Assembly: GCA_037179385.1 (NCBI GenBank) | Contig: CM074188.1 | Span: 26,925,318 to 26,989,317 of the forward strand | Origin: Holothuria scabra | Lineage: Eukaryota > Echinodermata > Holothuroidea > Aspidochirotida > Holothuriidae | DNA: 64,000 bases | Direction: 5' to 3' | Shown: in pieces, positions 55,001 through 55,326 of the stretch | How positions within the stretch are numbered: position 1 is the first letter of the stretch | Layout of the letters: every line of letters begins with the position of its first letter | The notes under the pieces: generated by a model | Told to the model about the DNA's origin: nothing | Seen by the model: only the letters and a program-made list of their open reading frames with translations | Databases searched by the model: none | Position numbers and translations under genes: made by a program

Positions 55001-55326
55001 CATTATCTTAAAACTACCTGTTGTCAGTTAGACATTTACGATATTTTCATTTCATTTTGTGTTTGTATTTTTTTTTTTTTTTCTCCTCTCATTTACCAAA
55101 CAAACTACTACACTAATCCAAAGGTGTGATTGTATTTCCCTTTTAAGTGTTGCCTTTTTTTTTGATACACCCGTCCTTAATTTTTTTTTTTTATTTAGAG
55201 GCAAAGACTGTTATGATATCTGTCACAATTGTTAAAGTCAATGGGAAGAATGCAGTCTTTAACAGTTCTTTGGAGGATCGGACAGGTCGTTTCTTCCTCA
55301 GCTTGCAATCCATTATCTGCGATTCG
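896..55326 (+). CDS. Split gene for a large EGF/SEA mucin-like extracellular protein (partial at both ends)
   Basis: Gene-level entry joining 21 exons listed separately below. Each exon is bounded by AG and GT, keeps one open frame, and the phases fit throughout (1-1 for EGF and mucin exons, 1-0 then 0-1 for SEA pairs). Modules in order: 13 EGF, SEA, 2 EGF, SEA, Thr/Ser-rich stretch, EGF, half SEA. Most EGF modules begin with a D-I/V-D/N-E-C calcium-binding motif. Such modules form stiff, calcium-stabilised rods outside the cell; SEA domains are usual near membranes in O-glycosylated proteins. No signal peptide, start, transmembrane segment or stop is visible, so both ends lie outside the window. 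Secreted matrix protein versus single-pass membrane mucin cannot be decided. Small exons could be missing in the longest introns, notably between exons 1 and 2. The 54-kb span for about 1 kb of protein reflects intron growth by transposons. Confidence 0.85.
1264..1380. mobile_element. Short MITE with GCTAGAATTCAATAGG ends
   Basis: A perfect 16-bp inverted repeat (GCTAGAATTCAATAGG at 1264-1279, its complement at 1365-1380), with similarity continuing inward (TTTAGCCA). A diverged relative lies at 43259-43530. No transposase. The target duplication is not clear. Confidence 0.7.
2130..3720 (+). repeat. Tandem repeat block A (nuclear-receptor-motif repeat)
   Basis: Starts with a TG run and CTTTTGCTTGTAAACATGATATC, then degenerate monomers of roughly 140-180 bp. 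Each monomer has a GATATCTCAAG block, a TGATCCCTATTG-like block and a GGTCA-rich block. Perfect AGGTCAAAGGTCA occurs at 2265 and 2725; other monomers have one or two changes. The 3' end (near 3700, GGCAAGGAATCAC) matches the block at 56660. The open frames here are repeat-derived, not genes. Confidence 0.85.
3828..4135 (-). mobile_element. MITE with TTAA-flanked AGGGCCAAT termini, copy 1
   Basis: About 308 bp. The ends read TTAAAGGCCTAATTCTCTCA and the complement of TTAAAGAGGCTTGTTTTCTC. The interior matches 19404-19710 and 38349-38651 in opposite orientation (TGTGGGAGGGG, CAGCATGAACTG and GGATGAGGATGAATTT blocks). No coding capacity. Confidence 0.72.
4271..4425 (+). mobile_element. SINE fragment (3' body)
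   Basis: Matches the body of the full SINE at 45541-45783: GGAACCTACT, GCATAAGTAATTG, CCAGTGAGCCACTACTGG, and a terminal CCTATCCAACTAAC. It lacks the tRNA-like head. Confidence 0.7.
4670..4722. repeat. AT-rich tandem repeat next to exon 2
   Basis: Two copies of a roughly 24-bp unit built from TCATTATTAATCATTATTAT. It ends 11 bp before exon 2, so the pyrimidine tract of this intron is unusually poor. Confidence 0.75.
4734..4859 (+). CDS. Exon 2: EGF module
   Basis: Acceptor TTTTCAG and donor GTGAGT; 126 nt, phase 1-1. Reads x-I-D-E-C with six cysteines. The Cys3-Cys4 segment ([10 protein letters not shown]) lacks both the Asp/Asn and the aromatic of the hydroxylation consensus, so it is a divergent calcium site. 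Three N-glycosylation sequons are visible (N-C-T, N-T-S, N-D-S). Confidence 0.87.
4960..5290 (-). repeat. Interspersed repeat with tRNA-like B box (minus strand)
   Basis: On the minus strand a GGTTCAAATCC box (about 5168-5178) precedes a body that recurs at 38790-39210 (GGGGGTTGTA, GCCTGTTGTAA, AGCATTTGTGACATTG-like blocks). It may be a tRNA-derived SINE, but the A box is not clear. 5290-6190 holds nothing recognised. Confidence 0.45.
6190..6570 (+). repeat. Interspersed repeat ending just upstream of exon 3
   Basis: Over about 370 bp it matches 25407-25765 in the same orientation. Shared blocks: CCACAGTTTTTGG, CACTGGTTCATTACTCCA, CTTGTTCAATAAA, GGCCAAAATGGGAT, GTTAGATCCCCTTT, TCTAATTGGTATTGATA. 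Both copies end close upstream of an EGF exon. Type unknown. Confidence 0.8.
6589..6714 (+). CDS. Exon 3: calcium-binding EGF module
   Basis: Acceptor TTTCAAG and donor GTGAGT; 126 nt, phase 1-1. Starts [12 protein letters not shown]. Cys3-Cys5 reads [12 protein letters not shown], a perfect C-x-[DN]-x4-[FY]-x-C-x-C Asn/Asp hydroxylation and calcium signature. The 3' end of an interspersed repeat (6190-6570) lies directly upstream of the acceptor. Confidence 0.9.
7289..7906 (+). CDS. LINE ORF with SGNH/GDSL-type esterase domain
   Basis: A 205-codon open frame inside the LINE. Block I reads M-G-D-S-I-T-R (GDS at 7484), with the catalytic Ser. Block III reads V-G-T-N-N-L. A conserved G-A-R-I-V-D-I segment lies between them. 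The catalytic Asp-x-x-His near the C-terminus is not obvious: F-V-D-K-W is visible but no His follows. In CR1-like elements this esterase domain is the C-terminal part of ORF1, thought to act on lipid or acyl substrates; its exact role is unsettled. The true start of ORF1 is probably missing. It is not a host gene, because it runs straight into the endonuclease. Confidence 0.78.
   Translation: MSMTWYLDMLIQLIDSVSSETSNSFTSLPVGEAVEEVATDIGETDSGISGGEWEGVKAKGKVLLMGDSITRFTDMEFCKRDRSKRVRVCLPGARIVDISARVNVTVGDEEVVAVQVGTNNLSQDNKGLLRSKYGELICRLKSTRTKGVICGILPRFDRKVSWGKIQGFNKWLKNECALEGFVFVDKWAVIMNRFRGEGCKEWEVI
7875..8917 (+). pseudogene. LINE APE-type endonuclease region (broken)
   Basis: Starts with [11 protein letters not shown] (the L-x-N-x-R/S motif), then G-V-T-E-T-W-L (catalytic Glu, 8064-8084) and [10 protein letters not shown] stop near 8346 and a frame change interrupt the G-D-F-N-F-P region. 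The linker resumes from 8600 (D-W-T-N-C ... [14 protein letters not shown]). It overlaps the end of the esterase frame by about 30 bp in another frame. Confidence 0.82.
9023..10985. other. Sequence interrupting the LINE (unclassified)
   Basis: Begins with about 40 bp of the SINE 3' tail in reverse (complement of GGTTGGAAACTGGGCCGTAA). An A-rich stretch follows at 9680-9900. A roughly 45-bp GAGGTTAAAGAAGAAGAAG-like motif occurs twice (10240 and 10396). No coding region or matching ends were found, so I cannot say whether it is an insertion or a deletion joint. Confidence 0.5.
10990..12370 (+). pseudogene. LINE reverse transcriptase region (broken)
   Basis: [10 protein letters not shown] and N-Y-R-P-V-S-L-T (RT motif 1) lie near 11060-11150, [11 protein letters not shown] at 11511-11543, and the active-site F-A-D-D at 11604-11615. 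The C-terminal [11 protein letters not shown] and Q-R-R-A-T-R-L-I (about 11965-12065) are typical of CR1/L2-group LINEs. Frames shift near 11380, 11630, 11946 and 12248. The N-terminal fingers are absent. Confidence 0.87.
12515..12776 (+). mobile_element. MITE with TATAGACG termini, copy 1
   Basis: TATAGACGCATCCG at the left and the complement of TATAGACGAATCCG at the right. The interior has a second mirrored pair (GGTCTGATTTCAGTCAGCCA / GGCTGCCCACAGTCACTAA) and GGGGTCC / GGACCCC. It lies against the LINE 3' end. Copy 2 is at 62762-63015 in the other orientation. Confidence 0.78.
12973..13101 (+). CDS. Exon 4: calcium-binding EGF module
   Basis: Acceptor TTTGTGCAG and donor GTAAAG; 129 nt, phase 1-1. 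Starts [12 protein letters not shown], has six cysteines and the hydroxylation signature [12 protein letters not shown]. Cys2-Cys3 is C-T-A-V-E-T-C, fitting the O-fucose consensus C2-x4-[ST]-C3. It follows the intron that contains the CR1-like LINE. Confidence 0.92.
13102..15183. other. Intron between exons 4 and 5
   Basis: No exon or complete mobile element seen. 14340-14560 is enriched in AAACCCTTT and its complement AAAGGGTTT, like a degraded local repeat. 14090-14140 carries a short ATTCCAATTC/GAATTGGAAT palindrome. The rest is unassigned. Confidence 0.45.
15184..15303 (+). CDS. Exon 5: calcium-binding EGF module
   Basis: Acceptor TTTGGCAG and donor GTAGCT (weak at +4 to +6); 120 nt, phase 1-1. 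Starts [11 protein letters not shown]. Six cysteines, hydroxylation signature [12 protein letters not shown], and O-fucose consensus C-S-S-D-A-T-C. This is among the most canonical modules of the series. Confidence 0.93.
15909..16037 (+). CDS. Exon 6: calcium-binding EGF module
   Basis: Acceptor TTCCACAG and donor GTATGT; 129 nt, phase 1-1. Starts [14 protein letters not shown]; signature [12 protein letters not shown]. Cys5-Cys6 ([12 protein letters not shown]) fits the O-GlcNAc (EOGT-type) consensus. The short upstream intron (605 bp) holds no recognised repeat. Confidence 0.93.
16192..16471. mobile_element. MITE related to 50134-50286, holding a LINE fragment
   Basis: Left end CTTTCCAGATAGCAATTAC and right end complement GCTATCTGGAAGG match the arms of the hairpin MITE at 50134-50286. 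The middle (about 16250-16392) is a piece of LINE C-terminal coding sequence also found at 17400-17545 and, reversed, at 57370-57510. The LINE piece apparently landed inside the MITE. Confidence 0.6.
16480..17400 (+). repeat. Intron segment repeat, copy 1 (interrupted by hAT-like element)
   Basis: 16480-16784 plus 17190-17400 match 18040-18640 in order. Shared blocks: GATATGTCAGA, CTAAGCATTTT, AAAAAGTGAACTTGAA, TGGCATGAGAACTTTACA, GGGAAACAAAGCAT, AGGAAGTGATAT. Copy 2 has no insertion where copy 1 carries the 397-bp element at 16785-17181. A more distant relative may lie at 47890-48120. Confidence 0.8.
16785..17181. mobile_element. hAT-like non-autonomous element with 8-bp TSD
   Basis: 397 bp, flanked by CTATTAAC on both sides (16777-16784 and 17182-17189). 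The ends are TATGGTTGGGCCG and complement TAGGGTTGGGCGG. The interior has GGTAC/GGTATTG motifs in both orientations. The uninterrupted sister sequence near 18378-18400 confirms the empty target. No transposase frame. Confidence 0.85.
17400..17705 (+). mobile_element. LINE 3' fragment
   Basis: Matches, in reverse, 57490-57185 of the minus-strand LINE: ACCACAAGCTTGATAAGAG, ATTGTGCCACTGCTTGCAAGG, GGGCAACTTCTT, TTGTATGCAGGGAAATT. 5'-truncated; frame broken. Confidence 0.75.
17700..18000 (-). mobile_element. MITE of the AAGGG...TCACC family (partial)
   Basis: The right end TCAAGTTGAGGTGACTGCATTGTCCCTT is the complement of the left end of the copy at 49864, and the inner TTTCATGAATGG block matches too. 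Related partial copies lie at 18640-18843 and 32310-32530. Confidence 0.6.
18040..18640 (+). repeat. Intron segment repeat, copy 2 (uninterrupted)
   Basis: Sister of 16480-17400, about 1.5 kb downstream in the same intron and orientation. It carries the pre-insertion target (CCTATTCCAATTAACTCC) for the element at 16785. Confidence 0.8.
18862..19085 (-). mobile_element. TTAA-type MITE, diverged copy
   Basis: Matches 3828-4060 (CACCCCAAACAGTTCCAATTC, TCATCCTCATCCAGACACAAT, CAATGGGAAATCAAAACACT, CAGTGCTGTTCATCCTGTGTTAT). The far end is lost about 70 bp before exon 7. Confidence 0.65.
19155..19277 (+). CDS. Exon 7: calcium-binding EGF module
   Basis: Acceptor CATCTCACAG and donor GTAAGA; 123 nt, phase 1-1. 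Starts [12 protein letters not shown], with Thr in place of Ile/Val at the second position. Signature [12 protein letters not shown]; Cys5-Cys6 [12 protein letters not shown] fits the O-GlcNAc consensus. Confidence 0.92.
19404..19710 (+). mobile_element. TTAA-type MITE, copy
   Basis: About 307 bp. Starts TTAAAGGGCCAATCCTCTCA and ends GAGAGAATTGGGCCTGTAA, an imperfect terminal inverted repeat of about 22 bp. A SINE (19711 onward) abuts its right end exactly. Confidence 0.75.
19711..19900 (+). mobile_element. SINE copy with partial tRNA-like head
   Basis: The B-box-like GAGTTCAAATCC (about 19732-19743) is followed by the shared body (GGAACCTACTGCCATTG, GCATAAGCAATGG, AGTGAGCCACAACTG, GGTTGGAAACTGAG). 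The A box is not clear. It starts right at the end of the TTAA-type MITE. Confidence 0.68.
19910..22304. other. Intron between exons 7 and 8, right part
   Basis: No exon, mobile element or RNA gene recognised in about 2.4 kb. The sequence is less AT-rich between 20500 and 21850 than around it. The open frames here are short and without recognisable motifs. Confidence 0.45.
22305..22442 (+). CDS. Exon 8: calcium-binding EGF module
   Basis: Acceptor TTTTGCAG and donor GTAAGA; 138 nt, phase 1-1. Starts [12 protein letters not shown], with an extended Cys1-Cys2 loop. Signature [12 protein letters not shown]; Cys5-Cys6 [12 protein letters not shown] fits the O-GlcNAc consensus. Confidence 0.93.
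22443..24910. other. Intron between exons 8 and 9
   Basis: Mostly unassigned. 24180-24720 holds C-rich/A-rich stretches (GCCCCCCCCCCATATTTTTT; CACCCCCTCCCC) typical of a low-complexity interspersed repeat. A looser relative lies at 47220-47760. No coding signal. Confidence 0.45.
24911..25153 (+). CDS. Exon 9: two calcium-binding EGF modules in one exon
   Basis: Acceptor TTTTTCAAG and donor GTAAAG; 243 nt, phase 1-1. The first module starts [12 protein letters not shown] and the second [12 protein letters not shown]. Both carry the hydroxylation signature ([12 protein letters not shown] and [12 protein letters not shown]). Every other EGF exon here encodes one module, so this exon looks like two units fused by precise loss of a phase-1 intron. 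The second DIDEC sits exactly where such an intron would have been. Confidence 0.94.
25407..25765 (+). repeat. Interspersed repeat upstream of exon 10, copy 2
   Basis: Same repeat as 6190-6570 and in the same orientation. It ends about 100 bp before exon 10. Preceded by a T-rich run (25347-25370) and followed by a GTT-rich tract (25795-25825). Confidence 0.8.
25864..26004 (+). CDS. Exon 10: calcium-binding EGF module
   Basis: Acceptor ATCTTTAG and donor GTAAGT; 141 nt, phase 1-1. Starts [13 protein letters not shown]. Signature [13 protein letters not shown]-fucose consensus C-H-P-S-A-T-C, and a longer Cys5-Cys6 tail ([10 protein letters not shown]). Confidence 0.92.
26090..26240. mobile_element. 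Single end of the TCCCTGGTTGGG inverted-repeat element
   Basis: CATAGTTATTATACC then TTCCCTGGTTTGGAAACTC matches the ends of the element at 61083-62009, and the inner GTCACGTGAC palindrome (26165-26174) is shared. The opposite end was not found. Confidence 0.6.
26712..26801 (-). pseudogene. tRNA-Leu/Ser-like sequence (class II), degenerate
   Basis: Minus strand starts GTGCTGTGGCCGAGTGG, with a perfect A box (TGGCCGAGTGG). A five-pair anticodon stem encloses a seven-base loop TTTAAAG, giving a TAA (Leu) anticodon. A longer variable region and a T-arm-like GGAATTCAGTTCC follow. The acceptor stem does not pair and the T loop is off-consensus, so this is a tRNA pseudogene or SINE head, not an active tRNA. 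Confidence 0.5.
26811..26877. repeat. 32-bp tandem duplication
   Basis: GTTAACCTGT at 26811 recurs at 26843 with similar following sequence (TATCTCTT.ATTTCT). No function apparent. Confidence 0.6.
27349..27501. mobile_element. Palindrome-rich MITE (TGACTCGAGTCA family), copy 1
   Basis: 153 bp. Ends TAGTGTTGTAGC and complement CAGTGTTGTAATCG; flanks ATGATAGC / GTGATAGC form an 8-bp duplication with one mismatch. The interior repeats GTGACT and AGTCAC, including GTGACTCGAGTCA. The 8-bp duplication suggests a hAT origin. Confidence 0.78.
28010..28138 (+). CDS. Exon 11: EGF module with altered hydroxylation motif
   Basis: Acceptor AAATTTCAG and donor GTAAGT; 129 nt, phase 1-1. Starts [12 protein letters not shown] with six cysteines. 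In [12 protein letters not shown] the usual Phe/Tyr is Ser, so Asn hydroxylation and module packing may differ. Confidence 0.9.
28195..28225 (-). mobile_element. SINE tail fragment
   Basis: GTTAGATGGAGTTTCGCAGC followed by CCAGTTTCT is the reverse of the SINE terminus. Only about 35 bp remain. Confidence 0.5.
28870..29205. other. Unassigned intron sequence
   Basis: Contains a short ATATACATATGTATAT palindrome near 28880. Nothing else recognised. Confidence 0.35.
29210..29294. repeat. Long hairpin: 37-bp inverted repeat, 11-bp loop
   Basis: Arms 29210-29246 and 29258-29294 match at 35 of 37 positions; they contain TTTTTTGCCCTAATC and its complement. A folded transcript would be a nearly perfect stem. 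Confidence 0.85.
29295..29415. repeat. Second inverted repeat next to the hairpin
   Basis: AGTACTGGCATTGCCCTTG near 29294 and its complement near 29385-29415 (GGCAAAGCCAGTACT) form imperfect 35-bp arms around a loop with a tRNA B-box-like GGTTCAAATTC. With the hairpin to its left it probably forms one palindromic element. Confidence 0.65.
29929..30057 (+). CDS. Exon 12: calcium-binding EGF module
   Basis: Acceptor TGTGTTTAG and donor GTAAGT; 129 nt, phase 1-1. Starts [10 protein letters not shown]; signature [12 protein letters not shown]. It is the last EGF of the N-terminal run seen here. A 704-bp inverted-repeat element begins 10 bp into the following intron. Confidence 0.92.
30068..30771. 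mobile_element. 704-bp terminal-inverted-repeat element beside a splice donor
   Basis: Perfect 29-bp terminal inverted repeats beginning CCAGGGAGGTGTTAGGAAGG, flanked by TAATA on both sides (30063-30067 and 30772-30776). No transposase frame. The left flank overlaps base +6 of the exon 12 donor, yet GTAAGT is intact because the duplicated target restores it. The superfamily is not resolved; target length could be read as TA, TAA or TAATA. Confidence 0.85.
31600..32335. repeat. Tandem duplication, unit about 400 bp
   Basis: ATTGCACCTTCAAA.GATGACTC near 31640 recurs near 32040, followed in both by CTTCTGCATAAGTGGAAAGCAGG, GATGT.GAATTTGGT and GTTGGCATGTT. Two units in the same orientation with moderate divergence. 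Confidence 0.78.
32310..32530 (-). mobile_element. MITE of the AAGGG...TCACC family (partial)
   Basis: ATTCAAGTTGGGGTAACTG then TATTTTCCCTTA at the right resembles the ends at 17970, 18830 and 49864. The interior TCTTTTATAATATTTCAAGACTT matches 18710-18735. Confidence 0.55.
32989..33104 (+). CDS. Exon 13: first half of SEA domain 1
   Basis: Acceptor ATCCAACAG (weak pyrimidine tract) and donor GTGAGT; 116 nt, phase 1 to 0. Encodes [18 protein letters not shown] then [12 protein letters not shown]. This matches the first strand and helix of SEA domains (F-x-A-x-I-x-G-L-x-F ... Y-x-x-x-L-x-x-x-S-x-x-F). N-F-T is a sequon. The assignment rests on this pattern, on the fit with exon 14, and on the same two-exon layout at SEA 2. 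Confidence 0.8.
33105..34296. other. Intron between exons 13 and 14, left part
   Basis: No exon recognised. A C-rich/G-rich pair near 33785-33815 and 33885-33900 (CCCCTCCCCTGCACAA against TTGTGCAGGGGG) forms an imperfect inverted repeat. Confidence 0.4.
34305..34822. mobile_element. hAT-like MITE with GATATCG palindromes
   Basis: 518 bp with perfect 16-bp ends TAGGGCTGCCACGATA and an exact 8-bp duplication GATGTCTC (34297-34304 and 34823-34830). Both subterminal regions carry nested palindromes of GATATCGCGATATCG type. No transposase. Eight-bp targets and TAGGG ends are typical of the hAT superfamily. Confidence 0.92.
35348..35576 (+). CDS. Exon 14: second half of SEA domain 1
   Basis: Acceptor CTCTGGCAG and donor GTAAAG; 229 nt, phase 0 to 1. 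Begins [11 protein letters not shown], then [16 protein letters not shown]. This is the SEA beta-hairpin where the autoproteolysis motif G-S-V-V-V usually sits. Here it is G-T-D-F-V, without the Ser nucleophile, so self-cleavage is doubtful. The rest forms the final helix and strand of the fold. Confidence 0.85.
36440..36590 (-). mobile_element. SINE copy, minus strand
   Basis: GTTGGTTAATAGTC at the left, then complements of GGTTGGCCTGACAT, GAGCCACAACTGGAAAAAGC and GCATAAGCAATACTGGAGTA. The head is not preserved. Confidence 0.65.
36866..38060 (+). repeat. Tandem repeat block B with inverted termini
   Basis: Bounded by GGTTTCGATGA (36866-36876) and its perfect complement TCATCGAAACC (38050-38060). 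Inside: a TG run (36905-36991), then monomers of about 143 bp (GATATCTC blocks at about 37015, 37160, 37302, 37447) with GAGGTCAAAGGTCAT blocks. Perfect AGGTCAAAGGTCA at 37105, 37395 and 37540. The same outline recurs at blocks D and E. Confidence 0.85.
38349..38651 (+). mobile_element. TTAA-type MITE, best-preserved copy
   Basis: Starts TTAAAGGGCCAATCCTCTCA and ends with the complement of TTAAAGACCCAGTTCTCTCA. About 303 bp with TTAA at both ends. Family members at 3828, 18862 and 19404. Confidence 0.78.
38790..39210 (-). repeat. Interspersed repeat (as at 4960-5290), split by a MITE
   Basis: GCATGCTGGGGGTTGTAGAATATGCC lies before the MITE at 38873; CGCCTGTTGTTAAAGG, AGCATTTGTGACATTG and TAACTACCTACACCATCA follow it. 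Matches 5060-5290. Confidence 0.6.
38873..39057. mobile_element. Palindrome-rich MITE (TGACTCGAGTCA family), copy 2
   Basis: 185 bp with CAGTGTTGTAA ends and a perfect 8-bp duplication CCATACCC (38865-38872 and 39058-39065). Contains TTGACTCGAGTCAC and repeated GTGACTC. Inserted into an older repeat. Confidence 0.9.
39211..39821. other. Intron remainder before exon 15
   Basis: Nothing recognised; T-rich. Confidence 0.4.
39822..39953 (+). CDS. Exon 15: EGF module without classical calcium motif
   Basis: Acceptor GATTACAG and donor GTAAGA; 132 nt, phase 1-1. Reads V-I-D-P-C with six cysteines and ends [13 protein letters not shown]. The Cys3-Cys4 segment [12 protein letters not shown] lacks the Asn/Asp, and Pro replaces the Glu before Cys1. 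It is probably a non-calcium module, placed just after SEA 1. Confidence 0.9.
40771..40896 (+). CDS. Exon 16: calcium-binding EGF module
   Basis: Acceptor TTGGTTAG and donor GTAAAA; 126 nt, phase 1-1. Starts [11 protein letters not shown]. The signature [12 protein letters not shown] has His in the aromatic position. It is the last EGF before SEA 2. Confidence 0.91.
40897..43258. other. Intron between exons 16 and 17, left part
   Basis: 41085-41200 carries the AAAAGTCATGAA / CCTTGAAAAGTC type repeat also seen at 51170-51300 and briefly at 43215 (TGGAAAATCCATGAAAA). The rest (41210-43250) shows no exon or recognised element. Confidence 0.45.
43259..43530. mobile_element. MITE related to 1264-1380, longer
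   Basis: Left end GCTAGAATTGAATAGGACG, right end TTGCTAGTCGCTTCTAGC. Shares TTTAGCCAA and TTTTCTCGGGTG with the copy at 1264. Contains a 30-bp tandem duplication of TGTAATTGCGGTGTTTAA (43331-43380). Confidence 0.65.
43773..44903. mobile_element. hAT-like element with GGGTACCC subterminal repeats
   Basis: 1131 bp. Perfect 17-bp ends TAGTGTTTGCACGGGTA; flanks GACTGGAA and GACTAGAA form an 8-bp duplication with one mismatch. Many GGGTACCC/GGGTTACC motifs near both ends could bind a transposase. No long frame inside, so non-autonomous. Confidence 0.88.
45541..45783 (+). mobile_element. Full-length tRNA-derived SINE (243 bp)
   Basis: Begins with a tRNA-Glu-like head: A box TGGTCTAACGG (45551-45561), CTC anticodon-like loop CTCTCAC, and B box GGTTCGCTTCC (45594-45604). 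The body shared by all family members follows and ends CTATCTAACTAAC. Flanked by a 12-bp duplication (TGAAATCGTATA / TGAAATTGTATA, one mismatch). The boxes are an internal Pol III promoter. No poly(A) tail; the tail is short CTAAC repeats. Confidence 0.9.
45551..45604 (+). promoter_or_regulatory. Internal RNA polymerase III promoter (A and B boxes)
   Basis: TGGTCTAACGG and GGTTCGCTTCC sit 33 bp apart, as in tRNA genes. The sequence suggests this copy could still be transcribed. Confidence 0.7.
45955..46315 (+). mobile_element. TIR element upstream of exon 17, copy 1
   Basis: About 360 bp; matches 53660-54025 throughout (CCCAATAGTTACG, AATTTTGAATTTTGTGGT, GTTTGACCATTTGTCATTG). The ends GGTTGAGTTGATATCAATAAC and AACTCACTGAGCCGCTTTAA are roughly inverted (CTCATTGAGTTG core). 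No coding capacity. Confidence 0.72.
46459..46586 (+). CDS. Exon 17: first half of SEA domain 2
   Basis: Acceptor CTTTTTGTAG and donor GTAAGA; 128 nt, phase 1 to 0. Encodes [12 protein letters not shown] then [14 protein letters not shown]. It has the same layout and the same intron position as exon 13. N-L-T is a sequon. A terminal-inverted-repeat element ends about 145 bp upstream. Confidence 0.82.
46605..49223. other. Intron within SEA 2
   Basis: 47220-47760 carries a low-complexity repeat with a C run (47733-47751) and resembles 24180-24720 loosely. 47890-48120 resembles the 18040 repeat loosely. Otherwise nothing recognised. Confidence 0.45.
49224..49461 (+). CDS. Exon 18: second half of SEA domain 2
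   Basis: Acceptor TTTTTAG and donor GTATAC (weak); 238 nt, phase 0 to 1. Begins V-E-I-S-V-I-L-Q-S; the core hairpin reads [17 protein letters not shown]. The expected G-S-V-V-V cleavage motif is replaced by N-V-T-A-Q, giving an N-glycosylation sequon and no cleavage Ser. It ends in a final helix/strand, [15 protein letters not shown]. Confidence 0.85.
49864..50117 (+). mobile_element. MITE with AAAGGGG...TCACCCC ends, best copy
   Basis: AAAGGGGAAATGCATTCACC at the left and the complement AAGGGGCAAGAGCAGTCACC at the right. Relatives at 520-665, 17700-18000, 18640-18843, 32310-32530 and 50560-50755. Confidence 0.7.
50134..50286. mobile_element. Hairpin MITE with about 50-bp arms
   Basis: ATAGACCTATTTCCAAATAG at the left and its complement at the right, continuing inward (GCAATTAC.ATGA, ACTCTATCC). 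The whole 153 bp would fold into one long stem. Flanking TA dinucleotides suggest a TA target. A diverged relative is at 16192-16471. Confidence 0.82.
50816..51049 (+). CDS. Exon 19: Thr/Ser-rich mucin-like segment
   Basis: Acceptor CTTTTTGAAAG and donor GTAGGA; 234 nt, phase 1-1, 78 codons. About 40% of residues are Thr or Ser (runs T-T-T-E-T-T, G-T-T-T-G, S-T-A-A-S-T), with some Pro and no Cys. This composition is typical of mucin-type O-glycosylated spacers, which stay extended. It sits between SEA 2 and the next EGF, as in membrane mucins. It has no clear internal repeat unit. Confidence 0.85.
51050..52100. other. Intron after exon 19, left part
   Basis: 51170-51300 holds the GTCCTGGAAAAGCCTGGAA type interspersed repeat. 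51881-51905 is a T-rich run. No exon. Confidence 0.45.
52110..53280 (+). repeat. Tandem repeat block C (diverged subfamily)
   Basis: Starts near AGTGTCTGTCCCTCCGTCCATC, then GTAGGTCAAAGGTCA-containing monomers about 145-165 bp apart. Perfect AGGTCAAAGGTCA at 52277, 52422, 52587 and 52973. It lacks the GATATCTCAAG block and TG run of blocks A, B, D and E; instead it has CTGCAAAAGTCTACAACTC-like text. Same orientation as the others. Confidence 0.8.
53660..54025 (+). mobile_element. TIR element upstream of exon 20, copy 2
   Basis: Matches 45955-46315 along its length; the ends ATTGAGTTGATATTGATAAC and ACTCAATGAGCTGCTTC are inverted. Ends about 120 bp before exon 20. Confidence 0.75.
54146..54262 (+). 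CDS. Exon 20: EGF-like module, short
   Basis: Acceptor GGATGCAG and donor GTAAAT; 117 nt, phase 1-1. Reads [16 protein letters not shown] with six cysteines and no calcium motif. The short Cys3-Cys4 loop (C-Q-D-N-D-C-V-C) resembles EB/EGF-like modules of the C-x-N-x-x-D-C type. It lies between the mucin segment and SEA 3. Confidence 0.87.
54487..54671. mobile_element. Palindrome-rich MITE (TGACTCGAGTCA family), copy 3
   Basis: 185 bp. CAAAGTTGTAATGAG and complement CAGAGTTGTAACGAG ends; flanks CATTTAAG / CATATAAG (one mismatch in 8). Contains GTGACTCGAGTCATTGACTC. Confidence 0.8.
55199..55326 (+). CDS. Exon 21: first half of SEA domain 3 (last exon in window)
   Basis: Acceptor TTTATTTAG after a long T tract and donor GTAAGA; 128 nt, phase 1 to 0. 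It is the same length as exon 17. Encodes [12 protein letters not shown] then [16 protein letters not shown]. The phase-0 end predicts a partner exon of about 230 nt. None was found to 64000, so that exon should lie beyond the window. Confidence 0.8.
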
